Shown: positions 45,501 through 54,221 of the stretch, one piece after another | Layout: every line of letters begins with the position of its first letter | Numbering within the stretch: the stretch's first letter is position 1 | NCBI GenBank assembly: GCA_033558025.1 | Contig: JAUCEF010000014.1 | Coordinates: 2,046,001-2,110,000, forward strand | Length of the DNA: 64,000 nt | Reading direction: 5' to 3' | DNA from: Phytophthora sp. 'mugwort' | Lineage: Eukaryota > Oomycota > Peronosporomycetes > Peronosporales > Peronosporaceae | Position numbers and translations under genes: made by a program | Notes under the pieces: generated by a model | The model's database searches: none | Seen by the model: only the letters and a program-made list of their open reading frames with translations | Told to the model about the DNA's origin: nothing

Positions 45501-47132
45501 TGGCCTGCTGCATATGGCTCAGATCCTCATGGTGGTGGCTTGAATATCCCTGGTAAACACTTTCGTGCAGACTCACTTTTGTGGCATCCACTGCTACTTG
45601 GTCACGTTCACGTAGCAGAACGACTCGGGATTCCACTACAATGCGCGAGTTTGGAGCCACTTTCGCCGACCTACGCCTTCCCTCATCCTCTGAGCTCTAT
45701 CGCTGGTCTTGAACCGACAATCAGGACGTTGTGCCATAGCAACTTGCTGACGTATGGCGTCGTTGACACAATGCTCTGGCACGGCGGCGTGGCAGAGGTG
45801 ATGACCCAGTTTCGAGCGTTCATTGGTCTCAATAAACGTTGCGATTATCCTGACCCACTCGTGAGATGGGAAGTCCCTCACATTTACCTCTGGAACCCTG
45901 CACTTCTGCCGAAACCCTTGGACTGGGGAGTGGAGCAGTCAGTCGTCGGACATGTGACGCTCGGCAATACTGACGGTCTCAGTAAACGGACACGCAAGAA
46001 GCGAGAAAAAGAGAGCAAACGGTTCAAATGGCCGATCGAACTCACTGAGTTCGCCTTCCAGACGTCAACCCAACCAGTCATTTACTTTGGTGTCTCTACC
46101 CGGACGATGACAGCCGATGATTTAGACGAGTTGGTGCGAAAGATTGAAGCTGCTGCTTCTACGCCCGAGCTCCAAGTCCGCGTCATCTTCCAGACTCGTG
46201 AAGTTGGCGACACAAAGTTAGCACGTTATCAGTCTGCCAATGTGCTCCAGATTCCAAGTGACTTATCCTACACACGCCTCTTTCAAGAACAAGCAATATC
46301 TGCAGTGATTCACTGGGGAGAATCCGATATCACTGCGGAAGCTCTCAGTGCTGGCAAACCTGTGGGTATTTGTGGTACACACTCGTCACAGCACTTTACG
46401 GCGTGCGTGTGCAAGCAAGCTCAGGTGGGGAACGCATTGACAGACTGGAAAACCTGCTCAGTGGAATCTTTAGTTTCGAACTTCAGAGATCTCCTTCAGC
46501 CTGAGATCCGAGAGAAAGCGCGGGCTTTAGCCGCCACTTTCGACCGAGAGCAACCAGTACGAGATGCAGTTGAGGCCTTTTACGCGAACTTGCCGATAGA
46601 GGCGATGCGGTGCGACGTGGACCCTAGCAAGGTCGCGCGAGTGTTTGATCCACACCACAAGCTCAAACTGTCGCTTGAGGCGTACGTTGCTATCCAGCCT
46701 CGTCGTGATGATAGCAAGGGCTTTGAACCGTACAAGCCTCTTCGATATGGTGGGAACCGTCCTCCGACATTTTCCATTCGTGACAAGCGAAGAAAAGTGT
46801 CACGCGTTGCCAAACCTGTTCGCCAATACGATGCCGTCCGCTTGACGATGAATATGTTCGAGATTAAAGAGAGTGATCACGGTCGAACGTCAAGTAGCTC
46901 TTCAGCAGAGTCGACACTATCCAGTCCTGTTACCACCCCAGCGCAGATTGCGATGTTCTGGTCTTCCGCTCAAGAGGAAGCAGCTGTGCGTAAGGCCACA
47001 GAAGCAGCCTACGATCGACTTGTCAAGAATCCAAAGCACAAGACCAAGCGCGAAGCAGTGAAGCGCTTCTTGGGGGTGGGGAGTGAGGCGAGACGTCGTG
47101 AAGAAGAGCTGCAATACATCTCGGTGGTATAG
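42591..47132 (+). CDS. Tandem sterol/UDP-glucosyltransferase-like protein
   Basis: Single-exon gene of 1,513 codons from the ATG at 42,591 (a second in-frame ATG at 42,648 is possible). The first unit (residues about 105-560) is a GT1/GT28-fold sterol 3-beta-glucosyltransferase like UGT80/Atg26: N-terminal ILIVGTRGDVQPFLAIAKRL, substrate region MFPQPWVPTMAFPHP, and the donor-sugar site VVHHGGAGTTAAGLLAGKPT with FFGDQPFWG. A Gly/hydrophobic spacer follows (about 600-670), with the GVIKGTVAGVYYLLVRPVHG pattern seen in lipid-transfer proteins such as VPS13. The second unit (about 870-1,330) keeps the fold wording (LAAIGTWNNGVKQFVAIGIK; VHVAERLGIPLQCAS) but has lost the donor site (IHWGESDITAEALSAGKPVG; no GDQ-W). 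It is probably a pseudoenzyme half. The C-terminal tail is basic and Ser-rich. The predicted role is glucosylation of membrane sterols or related lipids. Confidence 0.9.
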   Translation: MRDFFPFTNSHSTSSTALTMHRTVPIESDDVLSPKTRSFASGKFRQIHNAIQALQRPDGHIQLDFPAEDAIDLQTLDSPIQEQDTTSEKLRVQSDDNQLVSVPPLMSVCILIVGTRGDVQPFLAIAKRLQQDGHRVRLATHAVYRDFVMSHGVEFYPLGGDPKELAAYMVKTGGHLIPTKIEMLTKDVPRNREMIHEIVFSTWPAVSEADPDGGGPGVPGPPFRAQAIIANPVSYGHIHVAERLGVPLHIMFPQPWVPTMAFPHPLSNLAYTGKWQKRNYLSYKLVDLIMWHGTEGMINEFRTEVLKLRPIRNGDLGSELLLDLNIPHAFMWSPKLVSKPADWGDLYDVIGTVSLKEAASVYTPSPELEAFLGDDGGPIFVGFGSMILTNPLATTTMIIEAAKQANVRVLIQSSWSDMAGDIEIPTNVFFLGNCPHDWLMPRVSAVVHHGGAGTTAAGLLAGKPTFIVPFFGDQPFWGQAVLSARVGVSPCPIAQLTTEILRKAFVDLASPELRDRAEAMQRVMQQENGAEEAVRSFYRHLPTQEMWCDLDHQRIASHWSVHDRIKLCDRCAFVIRERLGKKTQKLLRYNAVDYSARGPSSLLTGVGTGVIVFVHELTGAFTGVLIQPAKGLMKGGIIGVIKGTVAGVYYLLVRPVHGALLLADRAATGSKNANREEGHRKLNSVFDRHLMAALGAEDGLVDSFCLAVGPNAVDIVIFPRQKDRKKMLKHLRHNVKRRYRVQYEALLRVERSEKLALQKESALFSACKESLSRYSQQQDATPTQAFPSNDIALVDVDALSTAVECIDMDTNKGAPIITLKSAQLTSTGVVEMALTVPDEYTDVVEPPTIAEWERYSSSQHQLSGKTETPVPVMNMCLAAIGTWNNGVKQFVAIGIKLKEQGHRVRVAANERFRTEIKLRGLEFYPLAGAPESVQDFAKFVYESQNAARATVPGRHGTGAIQAFKELIYSLWPAAYGSDPHGGGLNIPGKHFRADSLLWHPLLLGHVHVAERLGIPLQCASLEPLSPTYAFPHPLSSIAGLEPTIRTLCHSNLLTYGVVDTMLWHGGVAEVMTQFRAFIGLNKRCDYPDPLVRWEVPHIYLWNPALLPKPLDWGVEQSVVGHVTLGNTDGLSKRTRKKREKESKRFKWPIELTEFAFQTSTQPVIYFGVSTRTMTADDLDELVRKIEAAASTPELQVRVIFQTREVGDTKLARYQSANVLQIPSDLSYTRLFQEQAISAVIHWGESDITAEALSAGKPVGICGTHSSQHFTACVCKQAQVGNALTDWKTCSVESLVSNFRDLLQPEIREKARALAATFDREQPVRDAVEAFYANLPIEAMRCDVDPSKVARVFDPHHKLKLSLEAYVAIQPRRDDSKGFEPYKPLRYGGNRPPTFSIRDKRRKVSRVAKPVRQYDAVRLTMNMFEIKESDHGRTSSSSSAESTLSSPVTTPAQIAMFWSSAQEEAAVRKATEAAYDRLVKNPKHKTKREAVKRFLGVGSEARRREEELQYISVV

Positions 47133-47271
47133 GAAATAAGTTGTACACTGTATATTAGAGTTTGTCGATCATCGAAATGGCTACCTAGTTGGTGTACACC
47201 ACTCCATTACGTACTTAATGTGTGTGATCCTGCTTCGTGGCAACGTCTCAGACCGACCTTCAATCGTCATC

Positions 47272-48895
47272 ATGGCGTCGTCGTGGGTATCGAAGCTCAA
47301 GGGGCTGGACGCGTACCCGAAGACGATCGAGGAGTTCAAGGTGCGCACGTTACAGGGCGGACTCTTCTCGCTGCTGGCCTTCGCATGTATCTCGTTGTTG
47401 CTGGCGTCGGAGCTGCGTTTCTACTTGGCGACGGACACGGTGGACAAGATGACGGTGGACGGCGGCCGCAACTCGCTCGTGTCCATCAACTTCGACCTCG
47501 AGTTCCCGCGCATGCCCTGCTCCGTCGTGGCTGTCGAGTCCGCGGACATGGCTGGCAACGCACAGCACGACATTGTGCACAACATTGAGAAGATCCCGCT
47601 GGATCGACAGGGCCAAGCGCTGACCGAGGGCATGAGCGATGTCATTGGCGGTGCGCTTACTAACAACACGGACCTGCACGGGGAGACGGACAAGTGCGTG
47701 TGCAGAAGCAGAAGCAGGTGGACGGGGAGATTGGATAGAAGACTGACACTGCCGCTGCTGTTGTTCTGACTGACAGACCCGCATGCGGAAGCTGTTACGC
47801 TGCTGGAGAGCCCGGGGAGTGCTGCAACACGTGCGAGGCGGTGAAGACTGCGTACGCACGCAGGAGTTGGATGATGCCGAGTCTGCACACGATCGCGCAG
47901 TGCCAGGAGATGGAGATCGAGAAGGTGCTGCGCGGAGAGGTGAACGAAGGATGCCGCATCAAGGGCGCGCTTGTCGTGTCCAAGGTAAGGTTTTGACGTG
48001 GAAGAAGGTGGCTGATGATGACAAGTGTTGACAGTTAATGTTTCTCGCGTTTAGGTTGCCGGTCGGTTGTACTTTGCTCCGTCCAAGTTCTTCCGCTCGG
48101 GATACTTGTCGGCGCAGGATCTGGTGGACGCCACCTTCAAAGTGTTTGACACATCGCACATCATTCGCTCGCTATCTTTTGGTGAATTGTACCCTGTAAG
48201 ATCTGCGGCTGGTTGCTCGCTGCTGTAAGGTTGAGGATTGAGACTCGACTAATGGTTGACACAATGTATTTCTCTTCCAAACAGGACATGAAGAATCCGC
48301 TGGACAATCGTCAAAAGGAGGTCCCCAACGAGTCTACTCGTGGCTCATTCCAGTACTTCCTTAAGGTACATACTTGATAGTGATGGTTTCAGTTGAGACT
48401 TGTAGTAGCGTTAATATTTTTCTGTTGCTTCATTGCACACTATCAGGTGGTGCCGACGGAGTACACGTTCCTGTCTGCGAGCCGCATCATTACGAATCAA
48501 TTCTCCGCCACGGAGCACTTCCGTCCGCTCACTCCAGTGGGCGATAAGGGTCTCCCCAGTACGTACTGACATCATGACTTTTGGTGACGAAGACTGACCA
48601 TTTTTATCGTTGTATGGATTTGCAGTGGTCTCGTTTAGCTACACGTTTTCGCCTATCATGTTCCGCATTGAACAATACCGCGTGGGCTTCCTTCAGTTCC
48701 TTACGAGCGTCTGCGCTATTGTGGGTGGCGTCTTTACGGTGCGTACTTGCGATGCTTTACCAATCTGAACCTCTTTCTGTCACCGAGCTGACTTGATCTC
48801 GCGTACGTATCTGTTTTTGTTTATAGATTCTTGGTATCATGGACTCTCTCGCGTTTGGATTGCTAAACAAGACGAGCAGCACGACGCTGTTGTAA
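47272..48895 (+). CDS. ERGIC3/Erv46-like cargo receptor
   Basis: Seven exons join to about 381 residues: 47,272-47,693, 47,777-47,984, 48,055-48,195, 48,285-48,365, 48,447-48,558, 48,626-48,738 and 48,827-48,895. The introns are 67-89 bp with GT-AG ends. The protein starts LKGLDAYPKTIEEFKVRTLQ, followed by a transmembrane helix (LFSLLAFACISLLLASELRF); it has the luminal Cys motif CGSCYAAGEPGECCNTC, GCRIKGALVVSKVAGRLYFA, and a second transmembrane segment near the end (VGFLQFLTSVCAIVGGVFTI). This is the domain plan of Erv46/ERGIC3, which cycles between ER and Golgi in COPII/COPI vesicles. Length equals the family norm (about 380). ATG 139 bp after the upstream gene's stop. Confidence 0.9.
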
Positions 48896-49018
48896 GTAGT
48901 TTCTGGCTAAATTCAATGTGGACGTGAGCTTTTCTCGCCTCATTATTTATGGATGGCTCTTTCGAGTTCGAAGCGTTGGTGGATGTATCCCCCTCTATAT
49001 TGGTAGCTGCCGATAGCT

Positions 49019-50624
49019 ATGATGCATGGGACGCCATTACTAGCCCCGGAGCTGTGGAATTTGTCTGTTGTGATCTTGCTATGTGCACTCATGGGGTGGA
49101 TAGTGCGGCTCGTACGCCTGATGTTACTGTACCTCGAATCCCGCTTCTCTCTCCAGCAGAATGCTGTAAGTTTAAACTAATTCCATAAACCTCTTGTTGC
49201 TTCTTGCTCACATACCTGCATGCTATTGAACCCAGGTTATCCACTTAGAAAAACTAGGACCAAGGTACTGACGTATGAGGTTCACAACTCTGCGGTTAAG
49301 CAACTAACTTTCTTGACATTACCATCGCAGCTTGCAGGTGCTTCGCCATGCATCCATGTGGCACTTTCAGCAGCTCTTACGCACGCAGCTTCAGGGTGTT
49401 GCAACAACAATGAAGCGTGTACGAGTTCCTTTCGAGATCATCTCGTCGTCCGTGAGGCTCGTCGAGACACTCGACGAACAGCACCAACCACGGATGCATT
49501 TATCTATTGAGGTCAAGTCCGCAACGAAATGCGCAGTGCAAGTGTTTTGGCATGTCAAGACCAGCGCGCTCGAAGGCGCGTGCCAAATTCCTATTACCCC
49601 AAGAGTGAACTGGCCAATAAAACGAAGGCATCGACTAGTCAATGCTGTTCTCCCTGTCCGCACTGCTATCAATGCTGTGCGCTCACTACCAGGCAAGGTT
49701 TACAACATGGACATGGCGAAAACACCTCACGAGTTATTAGATGACGACATTAACAAGGACAACGGCGATGATGAAGTCATACGAAGTTCATCGCAAGCTC
49801 GCCTCTGCTTGGCTCGTCTCTTCGTAGGAGCCAACTCGTTCCAATCGTGCTCAGTAATGGAAAGGTACGAGTTGTTGCTTCCTTAGCTTTGGATATTGCG
49901 TAGCTCACATGTATTTAATCTGCTTCCAGAAGAAAAGACGGTGGTGATGATGAGTACGTGACATCTATACCAAGTGAGCTGCTCGCCGCTCCATGCCCAG
50001 AAGAAATGATCCAGTCGTGTATCGTGGCAACTGATTGTGAGAATGAAGACGTAACAGAGTCGCCAGGTGACTCGAGCAACAACAACTCGCGATACGCCTG
50101 CGTGATCGCCATCGGCTCGACCGACTTGCTCGACAAGGTAGAAAGACCCAAATCTCCGGGGCTCAGACTTCCAAAAAGGCTGTCAACGGGGACAGACCAC
50201 CCAGAAGACGAGGACGAAGGCGAGGTTCTCTGTCAGTGCGTAGCGATTGACTTCCTCCCGACGCGAGCTAAGCAAAGTCGCGCTCCGGTGATCGTCAAAA
50301 AGCTCCACTTCACTGCCACCAACGTCTTCAGTTCTCAGGTTCGCACGAGTTGCCTCACCGTATTGCCCCCCCCCCCCTCTCCCTCTCTAACTCGATCGTC
50401 GATGACTGTAGGCAATCTTCGGTCGATCGGGTAGCGAATGCGTCATCTGCTTAGAGCGTCCTCAGGCCGCCATCCTGCTGCCGTGTCGCCACTTCTGCGT
50501 ATGCCACGCGTGCCTCGAGGAGATTGACCAGTGCCCGATCTGCCGCGCCAAGTTCTCCACCTACGCCTGCTACCAGGCCGACCCCGAGCTGCCTGGCGCC
50601 CATATCCAGCTTCAAGTCACGTAG
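49019..50624 (+). CDS. MGRN1-like RING E3 ubiquitin ligase with N-terminal membrane anchor
   Basis: Five exons give about 443 residues: 49,019-49,165, 49,236-49,264 (29 bp micro-exon), 49,331-49,864, 49,930-50,338 and 50,412-50,624; phases are consistent throughout. Exon 1 encodes a hydrophobic segment (LWNLSVVILLCALMGWIVRL), a likely membrane anchor. The middle resembles the beta-rich adaptor region of mahogunin/LOG2-type ligases (HLSIEVKSATKCAVQVFWHV; VIVKKLHFTATNVFSSQ). The last exon is a C3HC4 RING: CVICLERPQAAILLPCRHFC, VCHACLEEIDQCPICRAKF. It likely ubiquitinates membrane or secretory-pathway proteins. It begins 123 bp after the ERGIC3 stop and ends 103 bp before the GPCR-PIPK start. 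The micro-exon and the start codon are the least certain parts. Confidence 0.82.
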
Positions 50625-50727
50625 TAAATTAGTTGCCTCAAGACCCGCGCCCTATCTCACTACTAAAAATAACTACCAGCAACTCCGTCTTAAGTACGAT
50701 CTCAGTTCCTTCCTTACGTTAAGGCAA

Positions 50728-52941
50728 ATGGGAGCGTACGAGGCGTTGACGGTGGCGCAGAGCGCGCAGCTGTATCTACTGGTGGGGGCGCTGGGGCTCG
50801 TGGTGTATCTATTGCTGGTGCTTTCTTTCTTCCTCGTGCCCAACATCAAGGCCCAACATCCGGCGGCCAACCTCGTCGTGTGGCACGCGGGCTGCGGCCT
50901 TGTCACGTCTGCAGGTTTCGTTGTGGCCTTCGTTCTCCAGCGACGGGACGTGACGCCACAGGATGACGCGCTCATCTACTGGCAGTGCTCGCTATTGGGC
51001 CCATTGAACCAATTCTTTTTACTTGCGGGTGTTTGCTGGTACCTCATGCTCTCGATGGACCTGCTCGTGGCTCTCGTGAACCCCTGGATGGGCTACAGCT
51101 GCAAGTCCTGGGCCTACCACACCATCGTGTGGACAGTGAGCGCTGTGTCGGCGCTGCTACTGCATCAACTCAACCTCTTTGGCCTCTCTCCGCTCAACGT
51201 CTGCTGGGTCAAGCGTACCAAGGACCCGATGCAGCTAAACACGGCCAACTGGGTCTTCCTCTTCGCTATCGTGGGTACCATCTGCGTGCTGTCGTTTGCT
51301 GTGTTGCTGTTTGCGAGCTTCCGCTTCGTACGACGTCAACTGGACGTCACGTATCGCGCCAAGCGCCGCAACTTGATCCAGTACTACCGCTACCTGTTAA
51401 TATTTGCCGGTCATTGGGCAGCATGCGGCGCGCTCTATTACGCCGCATACCGCCAGCAGTTTGACGGCAAGATGGCCAAACATTTTGAGCTCGCATTTGC
51501 GCTGGTCTTTGGATCGTACCCCGTGCTGCTGCTCATCGTCTGGGTGCTTAACACGGACCTATACCAGAACTTTTCGAGCGAAAACAATCTCTCCAAGTCG
51601 GAGCGAGGAGCAGGGAACTCGAGGAGCACCGAGCATTTCAGTGCTGCGCTGCGTAAAGACCTGATGCGATACACGACTGCGGGGATCCGCTGCAGCATCG
51701 GTGAGTCTCCCTCAGACAGTTTACGTTCACCATTGCTAAGTCTCGCACGGGACCGTTTTGGCTCGCTTGATCGCACTGCTGCGCTGTCTTTTTTGCAAAT
51801 GGAAGAAGGAGGGTCTGCGGGTCTGTACCACGAAAAGAAGCGCTTGGCGACTACAGTGTACAATGGCGAATATCGGTACTATGAGAAGTTAGGCTTCACC
51901 GACTACGCACCCAAAGTGTTCCAGAACATCCGCGAGATCTGTGGCATTGACAATGAAATGTACGAGCAATCATTCGCTGATACCCTCCTGGAGCGTGCGT
52001 CTGAGGGCAAGTCGGGAATGCTGTTCTACTTTACTAGTGACCGCAGGTACCTGGTGAAGACCATGACGAAGAAAGAGCATTCGTTCCTGCTCGAGGTGCT
52101 TCCACTGTTCCATCAGTATATTCTAAAGCAGCCCAACTCGCTCTTGTGCCGCTTCCTTGGCTGTCACTCGATGCAACTTCCCGTTGGCTGGAACAAAATG
52201 TTTTTTGTCGTGATGGAAAATATCTTTCCGGATGGTCCAGTCGACGAACGTTATGATTTGAAAGGAATCTTCCACCAGTCAAACTATAGGTATCAAGACG
52301 GTATTCCAACACCAATGTCAAGTAACTGGAGCCGAAGTGGCAGAGAAGAAGAAAGGGGCGTGCATGTTCATCTGGACGAAGATGAAGCAATGTCGAGCGA
52401 GAGCCAAAGTGGAGACAGTGAATTGGGACAAGTTACAGAGAAGCAGCCACTTTTACGTCGTGGTAGTTCGCGTCCTTCCCTCCGATATGATAACGATTTT
52501 GTCAGTCGTCGCGCCTCGCTTCGAGTGAATCCAACGACCCGTGCGAACCTTCTCGCGCAAGTCACAAGTGATTGCGGATTTCTCCAGGAGCTGGGGATTA
52601 TGGACTACAGCTGTCTGCTCGGTATCCGGCATTACAATCGGCGCATTGAACCTGAAATTCTGGACAATCTGGCGCACAATGCTGTCGTGGCGGCAGACCA
52701 GTCGACTGTCTACTATCTTGGGTTTGTCGACATTTTGCAGCACTACAACTTCGGGTGGAAGATGCAGCACTGCTTGCTGGCGGCGGTCGTTGACAAGCGA
52801 CAAATTACGGCACTTCCGCCCGCAGAGTATGCGCTGCGATTTTTGAACTTTATCCACGAGTATTTGCTGCGAGATCCGGACGGATCACACGTTCGCTCGT
52901 ACGGGAGCATTGGTTATTCACCTTCCAGCTTCATTCGCTGA
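50728..52941 (+). CDS. GPCR-phosphatidylinositol phosphate kinase fusion (GK)
   Basis: Intronless, 737 residues. The N-terminal half (about 1-300) has seven hydrophobic helices, from LYLLVGALGLVVYLLLVLSF to FALVFGSYPVLLLIVWVLNT, like Dictyostelium RpkA and the oomycete GK family. A linker with RYTTAGIR precedes the PIPK catalytic domain (about 375-735): YEKLGFTDYAPKVFQNIREI, the ATP-binding Lys in RYLVKTMTKKE, ERYDLKGIF (DLKG motif), IMDYSCLLGIRHY (catalytic MDYSxLxG) and VDILQHYNFGWKMQHCLLA. A Ser/acidic insert lies between DLKG and MDYS. The protein would couple a surface or endomembrane signal to PI(4)P/PI(4,5)P2 production. The upstream in-frame extension to 50,524 overlaps the RING exon and is rejected. 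This fusion is the best lineage marker in the window. Confidence 0.93.
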   Translation: MGAYEALTVAQSAQLYLLVGALGLVVYLLLVLSFFLVPNIKAQHPAANLVVWHAGCGLVTSAGFVVAFVLQRRDVTPQDDALIYWQCSLLGPLNQFFLLAGVCWYLMLSMDLLVALVNPWMGYSCKSWAYHTIVWTVSAVSALLLHQLNLFGLSPLNVCWVKRTKDPMQLNTANWVFLFAIVGTICVLSFAVLLFASFRFVRRQLDVTYRAKRRNLIQYYRYLLIFAGHWAACGALYYAAYRQQFDGKMAKHFELAFALVFGSYPVLLLIVWVLNTDLYQNFSSENNLSKSERGAGNSRSTEHFSAALRKDLMRYTTAGIRCSIGESPSDSLRSPLLSLARDRFGSLDRTAALSFLQMEEGGSAGLYHEKKRLATTVYNGEYRYYEKLGFTDYAPKVFQNIREICGIDNEMYEQSFADTLLERASEGKSGMLFYFTSDRRYLVKTMTKKEHSFLLEVLPLFHQYILKQPNSLLCRFLGCHSMQLPVGWNKMFFVVMENIFPDGPVDERYDLKGIFHQSNYRYQDGIPTPMSSNWSRSGREEERGVHVHLDEDEAMSSESQSGDSELGQVTEKQPLLRRGSSRPSLRYDNDFVSRRASLRVNPTTRANLLAQVTSDCGFLQELGIMDYSCLLGIRHYNRRIEPEILDNLAHNAVVAADQSTVYYLGFVDILQHYNFGWKMQHCLLAAVVDKRQITALPPAEYALRFLNFIHEYLLRDPDGSHVRSYGSIGYSPSSFIR

Positions 52942-53057
52942 ATAGCTCCTCTCTAGCATCAAGGTAGGAGCAACAAGCAACTATTAATGTGAAGTGTACA
53001 CACATCTAATGCCAGGAAGGAGAGAGTAGATAGACAAGCATTTAAGACCCAGCTGAA

Positions 53058-53440
53058 ATGCAGAACGACAGCTTGGACGTCGAGTTACAGCGCACCCTCA
53101 ACGATCTGTGCACAGACCTCTTCGCTACTTCCGCGTTGGACGACTGCAACGCTATCTTGCGGTCGCTTGCGCTGCTTACCGATACATTTGCCCACGCTTA
53201 GACCCTCCTCGCCCGACTGTTCTCTCGGCACGAAGACAATCAAGATCGAGCGCGGTTTGCCACTGTCGAAGTTGTCGACGCTGACGACCAACTTTTTCTA
53301 CAAGAAAGAAACAGCTCGTAGTGCGGTAGCCTTATTGGCGGCGTTGGCGAACGATAACCCGCGGACCAGCGGCGCATTCATTCCAAACCTAAAACTCGAC
53401 GTTGACTCCAGCAAAGGCGGAGCAGTGCTCGAGCAGCTGG
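53058..53440 (+). pseudogene. Broken gene of unknown function after the GPCR-PIPK
   Basis: An ATG at 53,058 opens a 48-codon frame (MQNDSLDVELQRTLNDLCTD) that stops at a TAG after FAHA. The same frame then continues with coding-like sequence (FATVEVVDADDQLFLQERNS), while another frame nearby reads TNFFYKKETARSAVALLAAL. This looks like one small gene damaged by a nonsense change and a frameshift. It sits 116 bp after the GPCR-PIPK stop, in the same direction as the cluster, and abuts the Uma2-like insertion. No domain is recognised. An unspotted intron is an alternative. Confidence 0.4.
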
Positions 53441-53514
53441 GAGTCATTTGTACGCGCTCATCGTTCCAGCCACGATGCGTTCTGGTTGAAAGATTTGGGA
53501 ATAATTGCGACAAT

Positions 53515-53700
53515 GAGTCAAAGTGCGGCTGCTGGTTTCGATTGTACAGTAGATCCACACGCGATCACGTCTGGTGTCGATAATAGCACCTTCTCGGGTA
53601 CCAGCGTTTATAAACTTGGTCACCTTCGCCTGCAAGTCTTCGACCTGTCGGTAGCCGACATGAGTTCGATGACAAGTGCTGACACACGTAGAAGATCGCC
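53515..53700 (-). pseudogene. Uma2-family nuclease fragment, copy 2
   Basis: On the - strand the sequence GTCATCGAACTCATGTCGGC continues as in copy 1 at 8,097-8,360, at about 90% identity by eye. Relative to copy 1 it has a 1-nt deletion after ACCGACAGG (shifting the frame before EDLQAKVTKF) and a 4-nt insertion (TGTA) before AATCGAAACCAGCAGCCG. Homology ends just after GACTCATTG, at about 53,515. It is thus a shorter and more damaged copy. Confidence 0.55.
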
Positions 53701-53759
53701 TTGTTTTTCTTTTCGGAAGAGAGACGATATCATGTCCCCTCATCAACGTAGGATATGTC

Positions 53760-54220
53760 AAGCACGCAACGAGACGAGATGACGGCTTGTTGAATTGGTA
53801 GCCTAAGCGGCAATCGCCGACCTTTGCTTTAATCATGGGTGCCGATATCCAGCCCCGTGACTTAGCTTGAGCACTATAGAGGACATGGATATCAATTACT
53901 GTAGGATAAGAGTATCATTGACGGATACCCCAACCCTCTATTTAATTCTACGGCGATTTGGACCAATTGCGAAGAGGCATATGAAGGAGTGTAAATTAAA
54001 TAATATTGTTTTGTCCAATCAGAACTATGTAGGAATAGGGTCAGTTAATGCCAACTTTTTTCAGGAATTCTCCGGAATTTCGGAAACATGTCAAATAAGT
54101 TCCAATACAGTACCAAATACAAGCCCTTTATTACAGGATAAGTGAACTCTGTTCCGATGAAACTCCAACTTCACCGGTGCAAAATAGAATGTGGTGGGAG
54201 TAAGCGCTCATTCTAGCTTA
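53760..54220. other. AT-rich gap before the Crypton-like remnant
   Basis: No supportable gene. The stretch is noticeably AT-rich between 53,880 and 54,180, with short chance frames only. Confidence 0.4.
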
Positions 54221-54221
54221 G

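Noticed and set aside
47350..47888. - strand ORFs of 155-169 codons across ERGIC3 exons
   Set aside because: They are shadows of GC-rich coding exons on the + strand and show no motif.
50524..50727. 68-codon extension of the GPCR-PIPK
   Set aside because: It overlaps the RING exon in a different frame and is Ser/Pro-rich by chance. The ATG at 50,728 leads directly into the first membrane helix.
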